Assembly (NCBI GenBank): GCA_964363305.1 | Contig: CAYIHX010000004.1 | Span: 1 to 64,000 of the forward strand | Length of the DNA: 64,000 nt | Direction: 5' to 3' | Source: CAYIHX01 sp964363305 | GTDB lineage: Bacteria; Bdellovibrionota; UBA1018 | Shown here: piece after piece, positions 51,324-60,539 of the stretch | Position numbering within the stretch: position 1 is the stretch's first letter | Layout: each line of letters opens with the position of its first letter | Position numbers and translations under genes: made by a program | Notes under the pieces: model-generated | The model's input: the letters and a program-made list of their open reading frames with translations, nothing else | Databases searched by the model: none | What the model was told of the DNA's origin: nothing

Positions 51324-51451
51324 AACCAGGTTCAACAGACTTGACACTCCGACGAGGACGAAGCGCGACAGCTCAGTCGGTCCATGATTTAGCCGCGCGC
51401 GAAGTAGCACGAGGCGTGGCACTCGAATTCTGCAAGTATGGTGCTGCTTAA
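51275..51451 (+). pseudogene. Remnant of a YgiT-type zinc-finger antitoxin
   Basis: In the third frame CVLCRGTMKPGSTDLTLRRG (from about 51299) matches the CxxC ... G-x-T-x-L-x-x-R zinc-finger start of YgiT-type antitoxins. The second CxxC and the helix-turn-helix are missing, and the frame ends at TAA 51451. This family normally follows DUF4258 genes, so both parts of a former toxin-antitoxin locus are recognisable. Confidence 0.6.
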
Positions 51452-52302
51452 ACCGGCCTGCGCCGAGCCTCGAATATCTGCAAATTGATCTGCACCGGAA
51501 CCAGGCTTTTGGCCACTTCTCGGTCGCTTTCTTCTCGGTCAATTTCCGCGATCAACGTCTGAATCCGCTCGTTCAGGCTCTCGAGCAGCCGTTTTTCGCT
51601 TCCCGGTGGAACCAAAAGCGTCTCCGAGAGGAATTTGGACGGCGTCACCCCATAGTCTCGTTCAAACGCCTCACCAGACCGAACCAGCTGGCCCTGAAGG
51701 TAAATTCGTTGCACCTCTGCCAACGAGCGGGGATCGCTGAATATTTGGCTCTGAGCCGCCAAACGCAGGATCACTCGCCCCCCCTCATCTACCTTTTCGA
51801 TGAGTAGACCTGAGTGAAGAAGTGCATTGATTGCCTCTCTTGCTTCCGTCGTGGTGATTCGCAGTCTTTTTGAAGAAAGCGACACAGCCCCTTCCCTTTC
51901 GAGGCCGTCACTGAGCAGAGCCACCGCCGGTTGAAACCAAAGCGTAATTCCCGGGGCCAAGGGCTCCTCAACGATCGATGGGAAGGATCGCCGCAGCGCC
52001 AAGCGCTTCTCGCTCAGACGCGCCCGCAACTTCGGGTTGGGCGTCTGGTTCTCTCCCACGAGAGCCTCGAAGTAGTCCCGCTCCATTCCCTCAAAGCCGA
52101 GCGCGTCGGCGGTCTGGTGCAAGGTTTCAAGCGTGAGATTCCGTTTGCCGTCGATCACCAGTTGAAAAAAATTCGGAGACTGGAATCCAGCATCTTGCGC
52201 AAAGCGCTCATACGAGTACCCGGATGACGAGCTCTTTTTCCGTTGAAGATAATAGTCGCAAAGATATCGCCTGAAGTCCGAATACTCGAAGACCGCCTTC
52301 AA
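51448..52302 (-). CDS. TIGR02147-family regulator
   Basis: A 284-residue protein. It begins with MKAVFEYSDFRRYLCDYYLQ and SGYSYERFAQDAGFQSPNFF, the family's signature. LVIDGKRNLTLETLHQTADA suggests an XRE-like DNA-binding region. The middle LRITTTEAREAINALLHSGL looks like a winged-helix stretch. Members occur as many paralogues in Bdellovibrio and Fibrobacter, commonly next to secreted-protein genes. It overlaps the small secreted protein gene by 4 bp and is divergent from the big lipoprotein. Confidence 0.88.
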   Translation of the reverse strand: MKAVFEYSDFRRYLCDYYLQRKKSSSSGYSYERFAQDAGFQSPNFFQLVIDGKRNLTLETLHQTADALGFEGMERDYFEALVGENQTPNPKLRARLSEKRLALRRSFPSIVEEPLAPGITLWFQPAVALLSDGLEREGAVSLSSKRLRITTTEAREAINALLHSGLLIEKVDEGGRVILRLAAQSQIFSDPRSLAEVQRIYLQGQLVRSGEAFERDYGVTPSKFLSETLLVPPGSEKRLLESLNERIQTLIAEIDREESDREVAKSLVPVQINLQIFEARRRPV

Positions 52303-52715
52303 TTATGGATTCCGATTGCCGGCTGAGGTCGCACTATCCCACTCAGTTCGAGAGCCACCCAAATTCCGCTCTCCAACAGGAAAGACTCTCCTCCGAAGAG
52401 TTTCTTCGCCGCGGCCAACGAGGCGCGCGAGGTGAATCGCGCCGTGACGCAATGCACTTGTCGTTCCGAAGAGCGTTCATCGGTCAATCGATAAAATGGC
52501 ACTCCCGTTTCGAGATCACAACGAGTGATGCCAATTCCGCTCGCGTTTTTCATCACAAAAAACAACGGAGCGATCGCGTCCTTTGCGTCCCGCACCATCT
52601 GCAAAGAGGCCGATGGATCCGGGCTGACTCGGGCCTGAGCCCATCCCTCCGCTCCGGAAAAACCAAGGAAAAGACCAGTAGTAACGACAAGAACCAAAAT
52701 TCGCGTTGAATTCAT
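52299..52715 (-). CDS. Small secreted protein co-transcribed with the TIGR02147 gene
   Basis: Start ATG 52715 with GAGGT upstream (a GTG at 52721 is possible). The precursor has 138 residues. The signal peptide is about 1-26 (ending near GWAQA). The mature part (LFFVMKNASGIGITRCDLET; VHCVTARFTSRASLAAAKKL) is not a family I recognise. It shares an ATGA overlap with the TIGR02147 gene, so the two are probably made together. Confidence 0.7.
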   Translation of the reverse strand: MNSTRILVLVVTTGLFLGFSGAEGWAQARVSPDPSASLQMVRDAKDAIAPLFFVMKNASGIGITRCDLETGVPFYRLTDERSSERQVHCVTARFTSRASLAAAKKLFGGESFLLESGIWVALELSGIVRPQPAIGIHN

Positions 52716-52821
52716 AAGCACCTCTTTATGAGCAGACGCCTACCACTCCACCCATTCCGCGTGAATATCAATTACCGCATTGCTTCTTATTCCTTACGTC
52801 AAGAGTAAGATCAGATAATCA

Positions 52822-52872
52822 AATCATTAATGAATCATTAAGAATTCGATTCTGGCGACCGATAATCGAATT
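52822..52872. promoter_or_regulatory. Tandem AATCATTAA repeats and a 9-bp inverted repeat before the 824-residue lipoprotein
   Basis: AATCATTAA occurs at 52822-52830 and again at 52833-52841, exactly 11 bp apart (one helical turn). AATTCGATT at 52843-52851 pairs with AATCGAATT at 52864-52872 across 12 bases. The ATG of the lipoprotein is at 52876 and no ribosome site is seen. The block sits between divergent genes, one operon of which encodes a TIGR02147 regulator. It may be an operator or an RNA hairpin. Confidence 0.55.
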
Positions 52873-52875
52873 TAG

Positions 52876-55350
52876 ATGGAGCGCCGCTATTTAAACACCA
52901 AGAAAGGGATCCTTTCCGCTCTCGCTTTTGGCATGCTCGCGGCATGCGGTTCAGCTCCTGAGCAGGAGGTCCTTCCGACGGCAAGCCCCCCCACCCCCTC
53001 CGGTCCCGTCAGCAGCTCCACCCCGTTTATCGAATCAGGGCAAAAGGGATCGGTCACCGCAATGGGACGGGGTGTTTACACGGATACCCGAATCATCCCG
53101 GGCACCACAAGTCCGGCATTGGCTTATAGTGACCCGGGAGCAATCAGCCTTAAGTTTACTTTCTGGAACGGGACCAGCTATGTCACTGAAGTCATCTCAG
53201 GCGATGGCGCGGCCACTTTTGTCCGATTGGCGTTTTTATCGACAGGAATTCCTCTCGTGTTCTGGGCTCAAGGAGCCAATCTCAAGGTGGCGATCCGGAG
53301 CGCAACGGTATCCGCTTCCGGAACCTGGACCGCCGGAGTCATCGACACCGGAGTCGCGCCGCGAGCTCTCGAAGTGGCGGTCAACCCCCTGGATCAAATT
53401 GCGGTTTCTTTCCTGACGGATACCGCGACCACGGGACGGCCAAAGTTCATTTACTGCGATACGGACTGCACGAGCGCTGCCGCTTTCAAAGCGATGACGC
53501 CGAATGCTTACATCGAAAATACCGCCATCGTCGCGGCCCAGACGGCGACGGGCATGGCCTGGTGCCAAAACTCCGCGACGAGCTATTATCCAGCCGTGGT
53601 GTATTCAGTCACGGGAATCACCCGTTATGCCATCTGCAAAAACAGCCTGACCAACTGCTTAAGCAACGCCAACTGGACCACCCAGACCGTTATCGCGACC
53701 GGCAACCTGAGCAGTAAATTGCTCTTGGATCCGACGGTCCCGGGAGACGTTCCCAAAGTGGTGACGCTGGGCGCGGCGGGGATCAAACCCTACAAAATGG
53801 GAGCCATCGCGTGTACGGCGGCTTTCACGGCGTTTTCTGCCGGCGCCGCGACGCTCGGAACCGCTACCAGCGGAACCCAGTGGATGAGTCTTCTGCAAGA
53901 CTCCTCTGGGAAATTTCATGTCGCCGCGAACGAGAGCACGACCACCATTCGATATTACAACAGCACCACTACGGACATCAACGGCGCCTGGAATACTGCG
54001 GGAATCGTCGATACCGCTACTTTTCCCGCCGCCCAAGGCGGAGGTGCCGCGTACAGTCCGTCTGACTCGGGCGTCTATATCGGCTATGGCATAGGCTCCG
54101 CGGCGTTCGACGTCAAACTTGCGCGGGTATCGGATATTTCACTCGCGTCCAACAGCGCCACGGTCACTCGGTCCGTAGTGGACTTAACCGGAAATCTTCA
54201 ACTCAGTACCGCCGCGACTCAGCTTGCGCAAATCGCCGTAGGCTCGACCGGCAGTGGACGCCCAGCAGCGGCATACATCGATTTTTCGGTGGGCGCGGTG
54301 GGCAGCGCCAAGCTCAAGTTTGCTTACCGCAACGGGGCCTCCGCCTCGGATTCATGGACCAAGACGCAAATTCCCGGCACGATCAACCCGCAGTTTCCGT
54401 CGTTGGCATTTGATGCGAGCAATAAGCCCTGGGTTGGATACTTCGATGCAAGTCCCAACCGCTTTTATCTTTCTACTAACTCGTCATCAGACGGGACCGG
54501 GACCTGGAGCACCTATGAATTTCCTTCCACCCCAAGCGGTGCTCCTGCCGCACTCCCTGCTGCCAACCATACAGCGATAGCGATGTACTATTCTTCGGGA
54601 ACTGCGCACCCGGTCATGATCCTGATTGACAACAATGCGGTTTCGAAAGGCGTCAAAGCGGCCAAGCTAAACATCTCCACCCGGCTCTGGTCCTCACCCG
54701 TGACGATCGACGCGTTGACCGCTGCCGGCGCTTCTCATCTCAGCGTCGATCAGGACAGCAATGGCACCCTGGCCGTGGCTTACCGAAGTCTGGGGACCAC
54801 GCGTGCGACCTACTCGACGACCTCCGATACCCTCACCTGGACATCCCCCCTCACGATCTCTTCCGTCAATCAAGGCATGGGCGTAACGATTCGACTCAAT
54901 CCAGTTACCGGCAGTCCCGCGATCGCTTACTTTGACCGCGCCAATAATGCGGTCTACTACGGCTCATGTTCCGGTACGGCGACCAGCTGTGCGACAGCCG
55001 GTTGGACGACGACGCAGATTGAAACAGCGGCCGGAGTCAGCGGACTGATCAATACCAACGAACAACTTCTCAGTGCGTCCCTCGTGTTCGGAACCGACGG
55101 AAAGGCCTACATTTTCTATCCCCGCGGCCAAGGCAATGACGGACGCATGGTTTTGGCACAAGGTGCCCCGGGGAGCCTGACCAGTTCAGCCGTGACGACG
55201 TCCGCGAACGCATCCCTCGCAGGAACTGCAGCCTTGAATTTTGCCGTATCAGGCTGGAGTGTTGCTTCAGCAAGGAACTCTTCAGGCGCTTCGACCTCCG
55301 TTTACTTAGGCCCCGGTTCCTGGCTTTACGCATCCAGTTGTGGGGACTAA
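52876..55350 (+). CDS. Large lipoprotein, beta-propeller-like repeats
   Basis: An 824-residue protein. The signal ends in a lipobox MLAAC (about 20-24), then a Pro-rich linker. The mature part is Ser/Thr/Ala/Gly-rich with repeated units of the type D-x-x-G-x-x-x-V-A-Y-x-x-x-x (for example LDPTVPGDVPKVVTLGAAG; VDQDSNGTLAVAYRSLG; FGTDGKAYIFYPRGQGN), like secreted six/seven-bladed propellers. Several Cys pairs (YCDTDC; CSGTATSC) suggest disulfides. No known name. An outer-surface adhesive or binding role is possible. The divergent operon encodes a TIGR02147 regulator. Confidence 0.8.
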   Translation: MERRYLNTKKGILSALAFGMLAACGSAPEQEVLPTASPPTPSGPVSSSTPFIESGQKGSVTAMGRGVYTDTRIIPGTTSPALAYSDPGAISLKFTFWNGTSYVTEVISGDGAATFVRLAFLSTGIPLVFWAQGANLKVAIRSATVSASGTWTAGVIDTGVAPRALEVAVNPLDQIAVSFLTDTATTGRPKFIYCDTDCTSAAAFKAMTPNAYIENTAIVAAQTATGMAWCQNSATSYYPAVVYSVTGITRYAICKNSLTNCLSNANWTTQTVIATGNLSSKLLLDPTVPGDVPKVVTLGAAGIKPYKMGAIACTAAFTAFSAGAATLGTATSGTQWMSLLQDSSGKFHVAANESTTTIRYYNSTTTDINGAWNTAGIVDTATFPAAQGGGAAYSPSDSGVYIGYGIGSAAFDVKLARVSDISLASNSATVTRSVVDLTGNLQLSTAATQLAQIAVGSTGSGRPAAAYIDFSVGAVGSAKLKFAYRNGASASDSWTKTQIPGTINPQFPSLAFDASNKPWVGYFDASPNRFYLSTNSSSDGTGTWSTYEFPSTPSGAPAALPAANHTAIAMYYSSGTAHPVMILIDNNAVSKGVKAAKLNISTRLWSSPVTIDALTAAGASHLSVDQDSNGTLAVAYRSLGTTRATYSTTSDTLTWTSPLTISSVNQGMGVTIRLNPVTGSPAIAYFDRANNAVYYGSCSGTATSCATAGWTTTQIETAAGVSGLINTNEQLLSASLVFGTDGKAYIFYPRGQGNDGRMVLAQGAPGSLTSSAVTTSANASLAGTAALNFAVSGWSVASARNSSGASTSVYLGPGSWLYASSCGD

Positions 55351-55390
55351 AAAGTAAATCAGCTCCTCTTGGGTGAGCTCAGTATTCAGT

Positions 55391-57124
55391 TTAATTCGCG
55401 TAGGTCACCGTCCGACTAGTGAACCCCGTATGAATCTCACCGGCCTCTACCCAGCGCGCCGTGAGCTTGATCCGCACGTACGACGGTGCTTCGTGGTCTC
55501 GCGGCATGAGGAATGATCCTCCGGCCTGGCCATCCAGCTCCAGCATTCCGTGAGAATGGCAGTCCGTAGCGTCTAGGTCGTTGCAGTGATGGATGATGAT
55601 ATTCCAAGTCAGGGCGGAGTCAGGAAGCGCCGCTCCGTCCGCATCAGTGGCTGTGCCGGCGAATAAAACGCTCGTACCGGCCCCCGCGACAAGCGTTTCA
55701 TTCGTGGGCTCCAGAATGGTGGGAAGCGGCGCGCGCGGATCGGGGTTTTCTGGTTCCTCGTCCGGGAGCGCCAGCCCGTAAGTAATCCTGCGAATGGTTC
55801 CTTCGTTGATGGACAGGTAGTAGAGATCGCCCCCCGGGCCCATTTGCAGGTCAGTCGGTCCGTGCGCATCGAACGTGAACGCTCGCGGAGCTGCGGCGTT
55901 CGGCATGCCACCTTCCGCCGAGGGGGGAAGGGCCCAGATGCAATTTCTGCCATAGTCGGCCAAGAAGAGCGCGTTCCGATATTCGGAGGGATATCTATCG
56001 CCGGTGTAAAAAGCGACGCCCGTGACCGCAGCCCCGCCTCCGCCGCAGGGACTTGTGCCTCCTGACTCCTCATTGTGCCGATACTGGTAGTAAGGCGGAG
56101 TCCAGGTGGCAGGCTCAGCGGCCGCGGTGGCATAAAGAGCTTGGCAGAGGGGGTTAGAGCTGTATAAATCATGGACCTCGTTGCCTTCATAGCAAGGCCA
56201 ACCGAAATTATTCACCTGCAACGGGTCAGGGATGTGCTTCAGCATCTCCCAGGTGTTCCAGCCCACGTCGCCCACGAAGATCTGACTGGTTCCGGGCATG
56301 AAGGTGAATCGGTATGGATTCCGGAAGCCATACGAGATCACGCGGCGGGCGTTCTCATCCGGCAGAGCCGCGCGCGGATTGTCCGGTAAAGCGGCTCCGG
56401 TATCCGGATCGACTCGAATCAGGGTTCCGTCCAAGGTTTGCGAATCCCCCGGCGTGAACGCGTCCTGCGAGCGGATGGCCCCGCCTTCATCGGCGGGATC
56501 CCCGCAGAAGTTCTCAAACTGTCCGGTGTCGATCTCGCCGAACGAAGCGGCGTCGCCCGCCGAAACGTAGAGAGCGCCGTCTGGCCCGAATTTCACGTCG
56601 CCCACGCTGTGCGAAGGAAACACCTGGCACCAGTCTTCGATCAGCACTCTCTCGTGGGTCGAGATCCAGCCGCCGGTGCCCGTCGGCGCCAACGACAGGC
56701 TCGAAAGGCGCGCGCTGGCGGCGCCGAGCGGCCGATTGTCGTTGTCGTGATAGACGGGAGCCGCTCCGCCAATAGGTGCATCGTGCGTGTAAAGCACCCA
56801 AAGTTTGGGGACGGCGGGAAAATTCGGATGAATTTCCAAAGACATGATGCCGCGATCCCAGAAGCTCATGACCTGCGCGCGCAGATCCACGACCGTGACC
56901 GGATCCGCGTCGTTCAATGATCGATAGAAAAAAATGATTCCGCTTTTCTGGGCCACGAAAAAACCGCCGTCCGCGGTGAACTTCAAAGCGCCGGGCGCAT
57001 CCAACCCGCTGACGACCGGGGTGTCGTGGAAGGCGGGATCTGTCACGGCGGAGCCCGTGCAAGAGGGAGCCGTGCTCATCAGAACGAGCCCTGCGGCCGT
57101 GAGCCATTGAGATAGATGAGTCAT
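55391..57124 (-). CDS. PQQ-dependent sugar dehydrogenase (GDH-B/YliI type), lipoprotein-like
   Basis: A 577-residue protein. The signal contains STAPSCTGS, so it may be lipid-modified. Residues about 35-440 match soluble aldose dehydrogenases: LDAPGALKFTADGGFFVAQK, RGIMSLEIHPNFP, HSVGDVKFGPDGALYVSAGD, SYGFRNPYRFTFMPGTSQIF and GDVGWNTWEMLKHI. About 110 extra C-terminal residues form a beta-domain with DATDCHSHGMLE, perhaps a binding module. It would oxidise sugars in the periplasm or outside using PQQ. No PQQ synthesis genes are seen here. Confidence 0.87.
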   Translation of the reverse strand: MTHLSQWLTAAGLVLMSTAPSCTGSAVTDPAFHDTPVVSGLDAPGALKFTADGGFFVAQKSGIIFFYRSLNDADPVTVVDLRAQVMSFWDRGIMSLEIHPNFPAVPKLWVLYTHDAPIGGAAPVYHDNDNRPLGAASARLSSLSLAPTGTGGWISTHERVLIEDWCQVFPSHSVGDVKFGPDGALYVSAGDAASFGEIDTGQFENFCGDPADEGGAIRSQDAFTPGDSQTLDGTLIRVDPDTGAALPDNPRAALPDENARRVISYGFRNPYRFTFMPGTSQIFVGDVGWNTWEMLKHIPDPLQVNNFGWPCYEGNEVHDLYSSNPLCQALYATAAAEPATWTPPYYQYRHNEESGGTSPCGGGGAAVTGVAFYTGDRYPSEYRNALFLADYGRNCIWALPPSAEGGMPNAAAPRAFTFDAHGPTDLQMGPGGDLYYLSINEGTIRRITYGLALPDEEPENPDPRAPLPTILEPTNETLVAGAGTSVLFAGTATDADGAALPDSALTWNIIIHHCNDLDATDCHSHGMLELDGQAGGSFLMPRDHEAPSYVRIKLTARWVEAGEIHTGFTSRTVTYAN

Positions 57125-57274
57125 GCTCGGGCCTTACCTTAATATAACGCAATGCGCTAGTGCTGCACTCCGAACTGACCGAGTTTCGACTCGGACGACT
57201 CAAATTCGAACGCCTGCCCGATACAAATCTACCGTTTTTAGGCACAACCTTTGCTTAACTCCCCATCACACCGC

Positions 57275-58177
57275 ATGCACACCTCCTCGCTTTTCCCCCC
57301 GTTTCACTTCTTCCCCCCCTCCCTGAAACCCTGCCCGCTTCAGCTTCGAATTCGAACCCTGAATGAAGCAATCTCAGAGGCCCTGCTAGAGCGCCTCCCC
57401 ACCCGGGGGCTCGCCATCGTCGGGACTCGCTATCCCTGCCGACGCAGCCTCCTTGAAGTCCGCAGAATACTCGAGACACTCAACCCTGCCGACAACTGGG
57501 TCATCATCTCTGGGCTAGCCAAGGGAATCGACGAAGAGGCCCACCGCATCGCGCTCGAGAGGGGGCTCGATACCCTCGCCGTACTCGGGAGCGGGTTGGA
57601 CGAAATCTATCCTGCGGAGAACCGAGAACTCGCTCTTCGAATCATCAATCAGGGGGGCGCGCTGCTCTCCGAGTACCCTGACACCGCTACGCCTCGGAAA
57701 CATACGTTCCTCGCGCGCAACCGCATCATCGCCGCCTTGGCCCGAGCCACATGGATCGTTGAAGCCGGAGAGCGCTCCGGCGCCCTCAACACCGCTCGAT
57801 GGACGCGAGAAATCGGCACTGATCTCTACGTCTCCCCCTTCCATCCCGCCGATACCCCGGGACAAGGAAATCGAAAACTCCTCGCTGAGAACGCGGCCTG
57901 GGCCCTTTGGAGCAGTGAGGATCTCCGCTCGACCTGGCTCGCCCTCCAGCCTTCGTGCAACTCCAGAAAGAAAGACGAAATACCCGCTCATCTCGTCGAT
58001 CTCATACGCTTGATCCAGACACTCACTCGCTCAACGGAGGCGCTTTCTCCCGCCGAACTGGCTCTTGCCTGGGCGGGACAGCCCGAACAACTGACTCCCC
58101 AACTGCTCGAGCTTCAGAAACTAGGCAAGGTGCGCTTCGAAGGCGGGTGGCTGGTTTTTCAAGACGCCATACGCTAA
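57275..58177 (+). CDS. dprA: DprA/Smf DNA-processing protein
   Basis: Start taken at ATG 57275; a TTG at 57251 is also possible. The protein has 300 residues. The Rossmann-like DprA core is clear: GLAIVGTRYPCRR, VIISGLAKGIDEEAHRIAL, LAVLGSGLDEIYPAENREL, GGALLSEYP and FLARNRIIAALARATWIVEA. A C-terminal winged-helix-like segment follows (about 245-300). DprA loads RecA on incoming single-stranded DNA during natural transformation. The N-terminal SAM-like domain of larger DprA is absent. Confidence 0.93.
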   Translation: MHTSSLFPPFHFFPPSLKPCPLQLRIRTLNEAISEALLERLPTRGLAIVGTRYPCRRSLLEVRRILETLNPADNWVIISGLAKGIDEEAHRIALERGLDTLAVLGSGLDEIYPAENRELALRIINQGGALLSEYPDTATPRKHTFLARNRIIAALARATWIVEAGERSGALNTARWTREIGTDLYVSPFHPADTPGQGNRKLLAENAAWALWSSEDLRSTWLALQPSCNSRKKDEIPAHLVDLIRLIQTLTRSTEALSPAELALAWAGQPEQLTPQLLELQKLGKVRFEGGWLVFQDAIR

Positions 58178-58188
58178 AGGCTTGGGCC

Positions 58189-59394
58189 GTGGAAACAAAC
58201 CTCGCCCCACATCCCATGGCGCTGCAAGATTGGCGAGAGCAGCTCAGACAGTCGCTTTCCAGCGTCGAAGCGCTCGTAGACGCTGGCTGGATATCCGGAG
58301 CAGTGGCCGACCGCATTCCTTCCGACATCCGAAAAACAGTCATTCGGGTCCCGCCCTACTATCTCTCGCTCATCGGCTCGGGGCCGCTCGATCCCATTCG
58401 CCTTCAATGTATCCCGACCCCGGAGGAGTCTGACCCTCCTCTCCCTCCTGCGTTTCAGCGGCTTTCTTCACAAATTTTCGGACGGGAGACGCCTTGGCTC
58501 TCCGACCCGATCGGCGATCAGGCGCATTTAGCGGCCCCGCGACTCACTCATCGTTATGGAAATCGGGCGCTTCTCCATGTTTCAAGCGCCTGCTCCATGT
58601 ACTGCCGGTTCTGCTTCCGGAAGAGCCACCTCTCCTCGAAAGAGCCAGATCTCTACAACGGAGATTTCGAGCCTGCGCTCCGCTATCTTCAGGCGCATCC
58701 GGAAGTTCGAGAATTGATTTTGACCGGAGGAGATCCCCTCTCCCTGACCGACGCCTCCCTCCTCAGTCTTTTTCTGCGGCTGGAGACGGTGGCCTCCTTA
58801 CAGGTGGTGCGAATTCACACCCGGATGCCGGCGACACTTCCCTACCGGCTCACCCTCAAACTGCTCTCTGAACTAGGTCGGCCCCGCTCCTTCAAAGTGA
58901 TGCTCGTCACCCACTTCAACCACCCCCGAGAGCTCACTCCTGTCGCTCGTCACACCCTCGAACGGTGCGTGAGCCTCGGAATTCCGCTCTACAACCAGGC
59001 GGTGCTGCTTTCGCAAATCAACGACGACGCGACTATTCTCAGCGAACTTTTTCAAAAGCTCTACGAGCTTGGCGCGCACCCTTACTACCTCCACCATCCT
59101 GACTACACTCCCGCCACTTCACGTTTTCGCGTTCCGATTGAAAAAGGCCGCCAACTCATCGACGAGGTTCGCGAACAAGTCAGTGGCCCAGCCCTGCCTG
59201 ACTACATCCTCGATGTTCCCGGAGGATGGGGCAAAATCTCCCTCACTGATCGCAGAGTCAACCTCATTGAGGCCCGAACACTCTCAGGCTGGCACGCGGA
59301 AACTTACGAAATTCCGGTAAGTTACAATGGTAAAAACACTGGCGACCAAAAAATGCCGACACGGTACCTGAATCTCTCTCCTCAGAAAAAATAG
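58189..59394 (+). CDS. KamA-family radical SAM aminomutase (lysine 2,3-aminomutase/EpmB type)
   Basis: Start at GTG 58189 (AAAGG upstream); ATG 58216 is possible. About 401 residues. The iron-sulfur motif CSMYCRFC (C135, C139, C142) and LILTGGDPLSLTD are diagnostic, and IPLYNQAVLLSQINDD and HPYYLHHPDY complete the KamA core. Members either interconvert lysine and beta-lysine or make beta-lysine for elongation factor P modification. Length and the short N-terminus fit EpmB. No epmA or efp is in the window. Eleven bases separate it from dprA. Confidence 0.88.
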   Translation: METNLAPHPMALQDWREQLRQSLSSVEALVDAGWISGAVADRIPSDIRKTVIRVPPYYLSLIGSGPLDPIRLQCIPTPEESDPPLPPAFQRLSSQIFGRETPWLSDPIGDQAHLAAPRLTHRYGNRALLHVSSACSMYCRFCFRKSHLSSKEPDLYNGDFEPALRYLQAHPEVRELILTGGDPLSLTDASLLSLFLRLETVASLQVVRIHTRMPATLPYRLTLKLLSELGRPRSFKVMLVTHFNHPRELTPVARHTLERCVSLGIPLYNQAVLLSQINDDATILSELFQKLYELGAHPYYLHHPDYTPATSRFRVPIEKGRQLIDEVREQVSGPALPDYILDVPGGWGKISLTDRRVNLIEARTLSGWHAETYEIPVSYNGKNTGDQKMPTRYLNLSPQKK

Positions 59395-59414
59395 TTCCGG
59401 TATGATGAGAGAGC

Positions 59415-60539
59415 GTGCCCTCGGAACACCTTCTTAGTCTCTATTACAAAGCCCTCAACGTCGCCAACATCGTGGCTATCACCGATGCTGCCGGAAAAAT
59501 CACCCACGCCAACGAAAATTTCTGCAAGATCTCCGGTTACGGCAGCGACGAGCTCATCGGCCAGGACCATCGACTCCTCAACTCCGGACACCATCCGAAG
59601 TCTTTTTTCCTGGAGATGTGGGGGCAGATATCCAGCGGTCTAGTTTGGCGTGGCCAGATCAAAAATAAGGCAAAAAACGGCACCTGCTATTGGGTCGACA
59701 CCACGATCGTACCCCTGCGGGGAGACGAGGGCCCGCCGATCGCGTACCTCTCCATTCGCCACGACATCACGCCGCATATCGAACGGACCGAAAAAATTCG
59801 GAAACAACATCAGCAAATGGGGAGAGCCGCGCGCCTCGCGGGAATAGGTGAGCTAGTGGGAACGCTCGCGCACGAGATCATGAATCCCCTGGTCGTGGTC
59901 CAGGGAGCGGGCGAACGGCTCGCTGATCTCGCCACCCAGGTGCCGATCGACCCCAAGGCGCTCGAGTCTCTCAGTCAACGCCTCCTGAGAAGCGCGGCTC
60001 GTATTCAAGACCTCATCAAGAATGTGCGCGCGGCCGCGCGTGATTCGACCGAAGAACCGATGGTCTCCACGAATATCCAGTCGCTGATCCAGGATGTTCT
60101 TCTTTTTACGGAACCGCGATTTAAGCGCCACGACATCCGGGTCGAGTTTAAAGAAGCGCCAATCCACCTCCCCTGCCGACCCACTCAAATCGCTCAGATT
60201 ATCATCAATCTCCTCAACAACTCGTGCGACTCCATCAACAGCCTCCCCGAAAAATGGATACGGATCGAGTTCTCCCGCCCGGATCTCGACGCTCTCGAAA
60301 TCTCTGTCACCGACTCCGGGCCTGCCCTCCCTCCCGAAATGGCCAAAAAGCTTGGAACGCCCTTTTTCACGACAAAACCTCTGGGTGAGGGAATAGGTAC
60401 CGGCCTCAGTCTGTCGATAAAAATTGCGCGGCAACACGGTGGAGATTTGCGCTACGACGCAAGCTCACCTCACGCGCGATTCGTGCTCCGCCTACCGCTC
60501 AAGAGTGAGCCTGTTTCCTCTTCCTCAGCCAAGCAATGA
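59415..60539 (+). CDS. Cytoplasmic PAS-domain histidine kinase
   Basis: A 374-residue protein from GTG 59415. One PAS domain at about 15-120 (ITDAAGKITHANENFCKISG; GPPIAYLSIRHDIT) is followed by HisKA with the phospho-acceptor H153 in GTLAHEIMNPL and a HATPase domain (QIIINLLNNSCDSI; DSGPALP; GTPFFTTKPLGEGIGTGLSL). No membrane segment is present. The cognate response regulator is not adjacent; the two receiver-less activators in this window cannot be phosphorylated partners. Its 3' end overlaps ccsA tail-to-tail by 41 bp. Confidence 0.93.
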   Translation: MPSEHLLSLYYKALNVANIVAITDAAGKITHANENFCKISGYGSDELIGQDHRLLNSGHHPKSFFLEMWGQISSGLVWRGQIKNKAKNGTCYWVDTTIVPLRGDEGPPIAYLSIRHDITPHIERTEKIRKQHQQMGRAARLAGIGELVGTLAHEIMNPLVVVQGAGERLADLATQVPIDPKALESLSQRLLRSAARIQDLIKNVRAAARDSTEEPMVSTNIQSLIQDVLLFTEPRFKRHDIRVEFKEAPIHLPCRPTQIAQIIINLLNNSCDSINSLPEKWIRIEFSRPDLDALEISVTDSGPALPPEMAKKLGTPFFTTKPLGEGIGTGLSLSIKIARQHGGDLRYDASSPHARFVLRLPLKSEPVSSSSAKQ

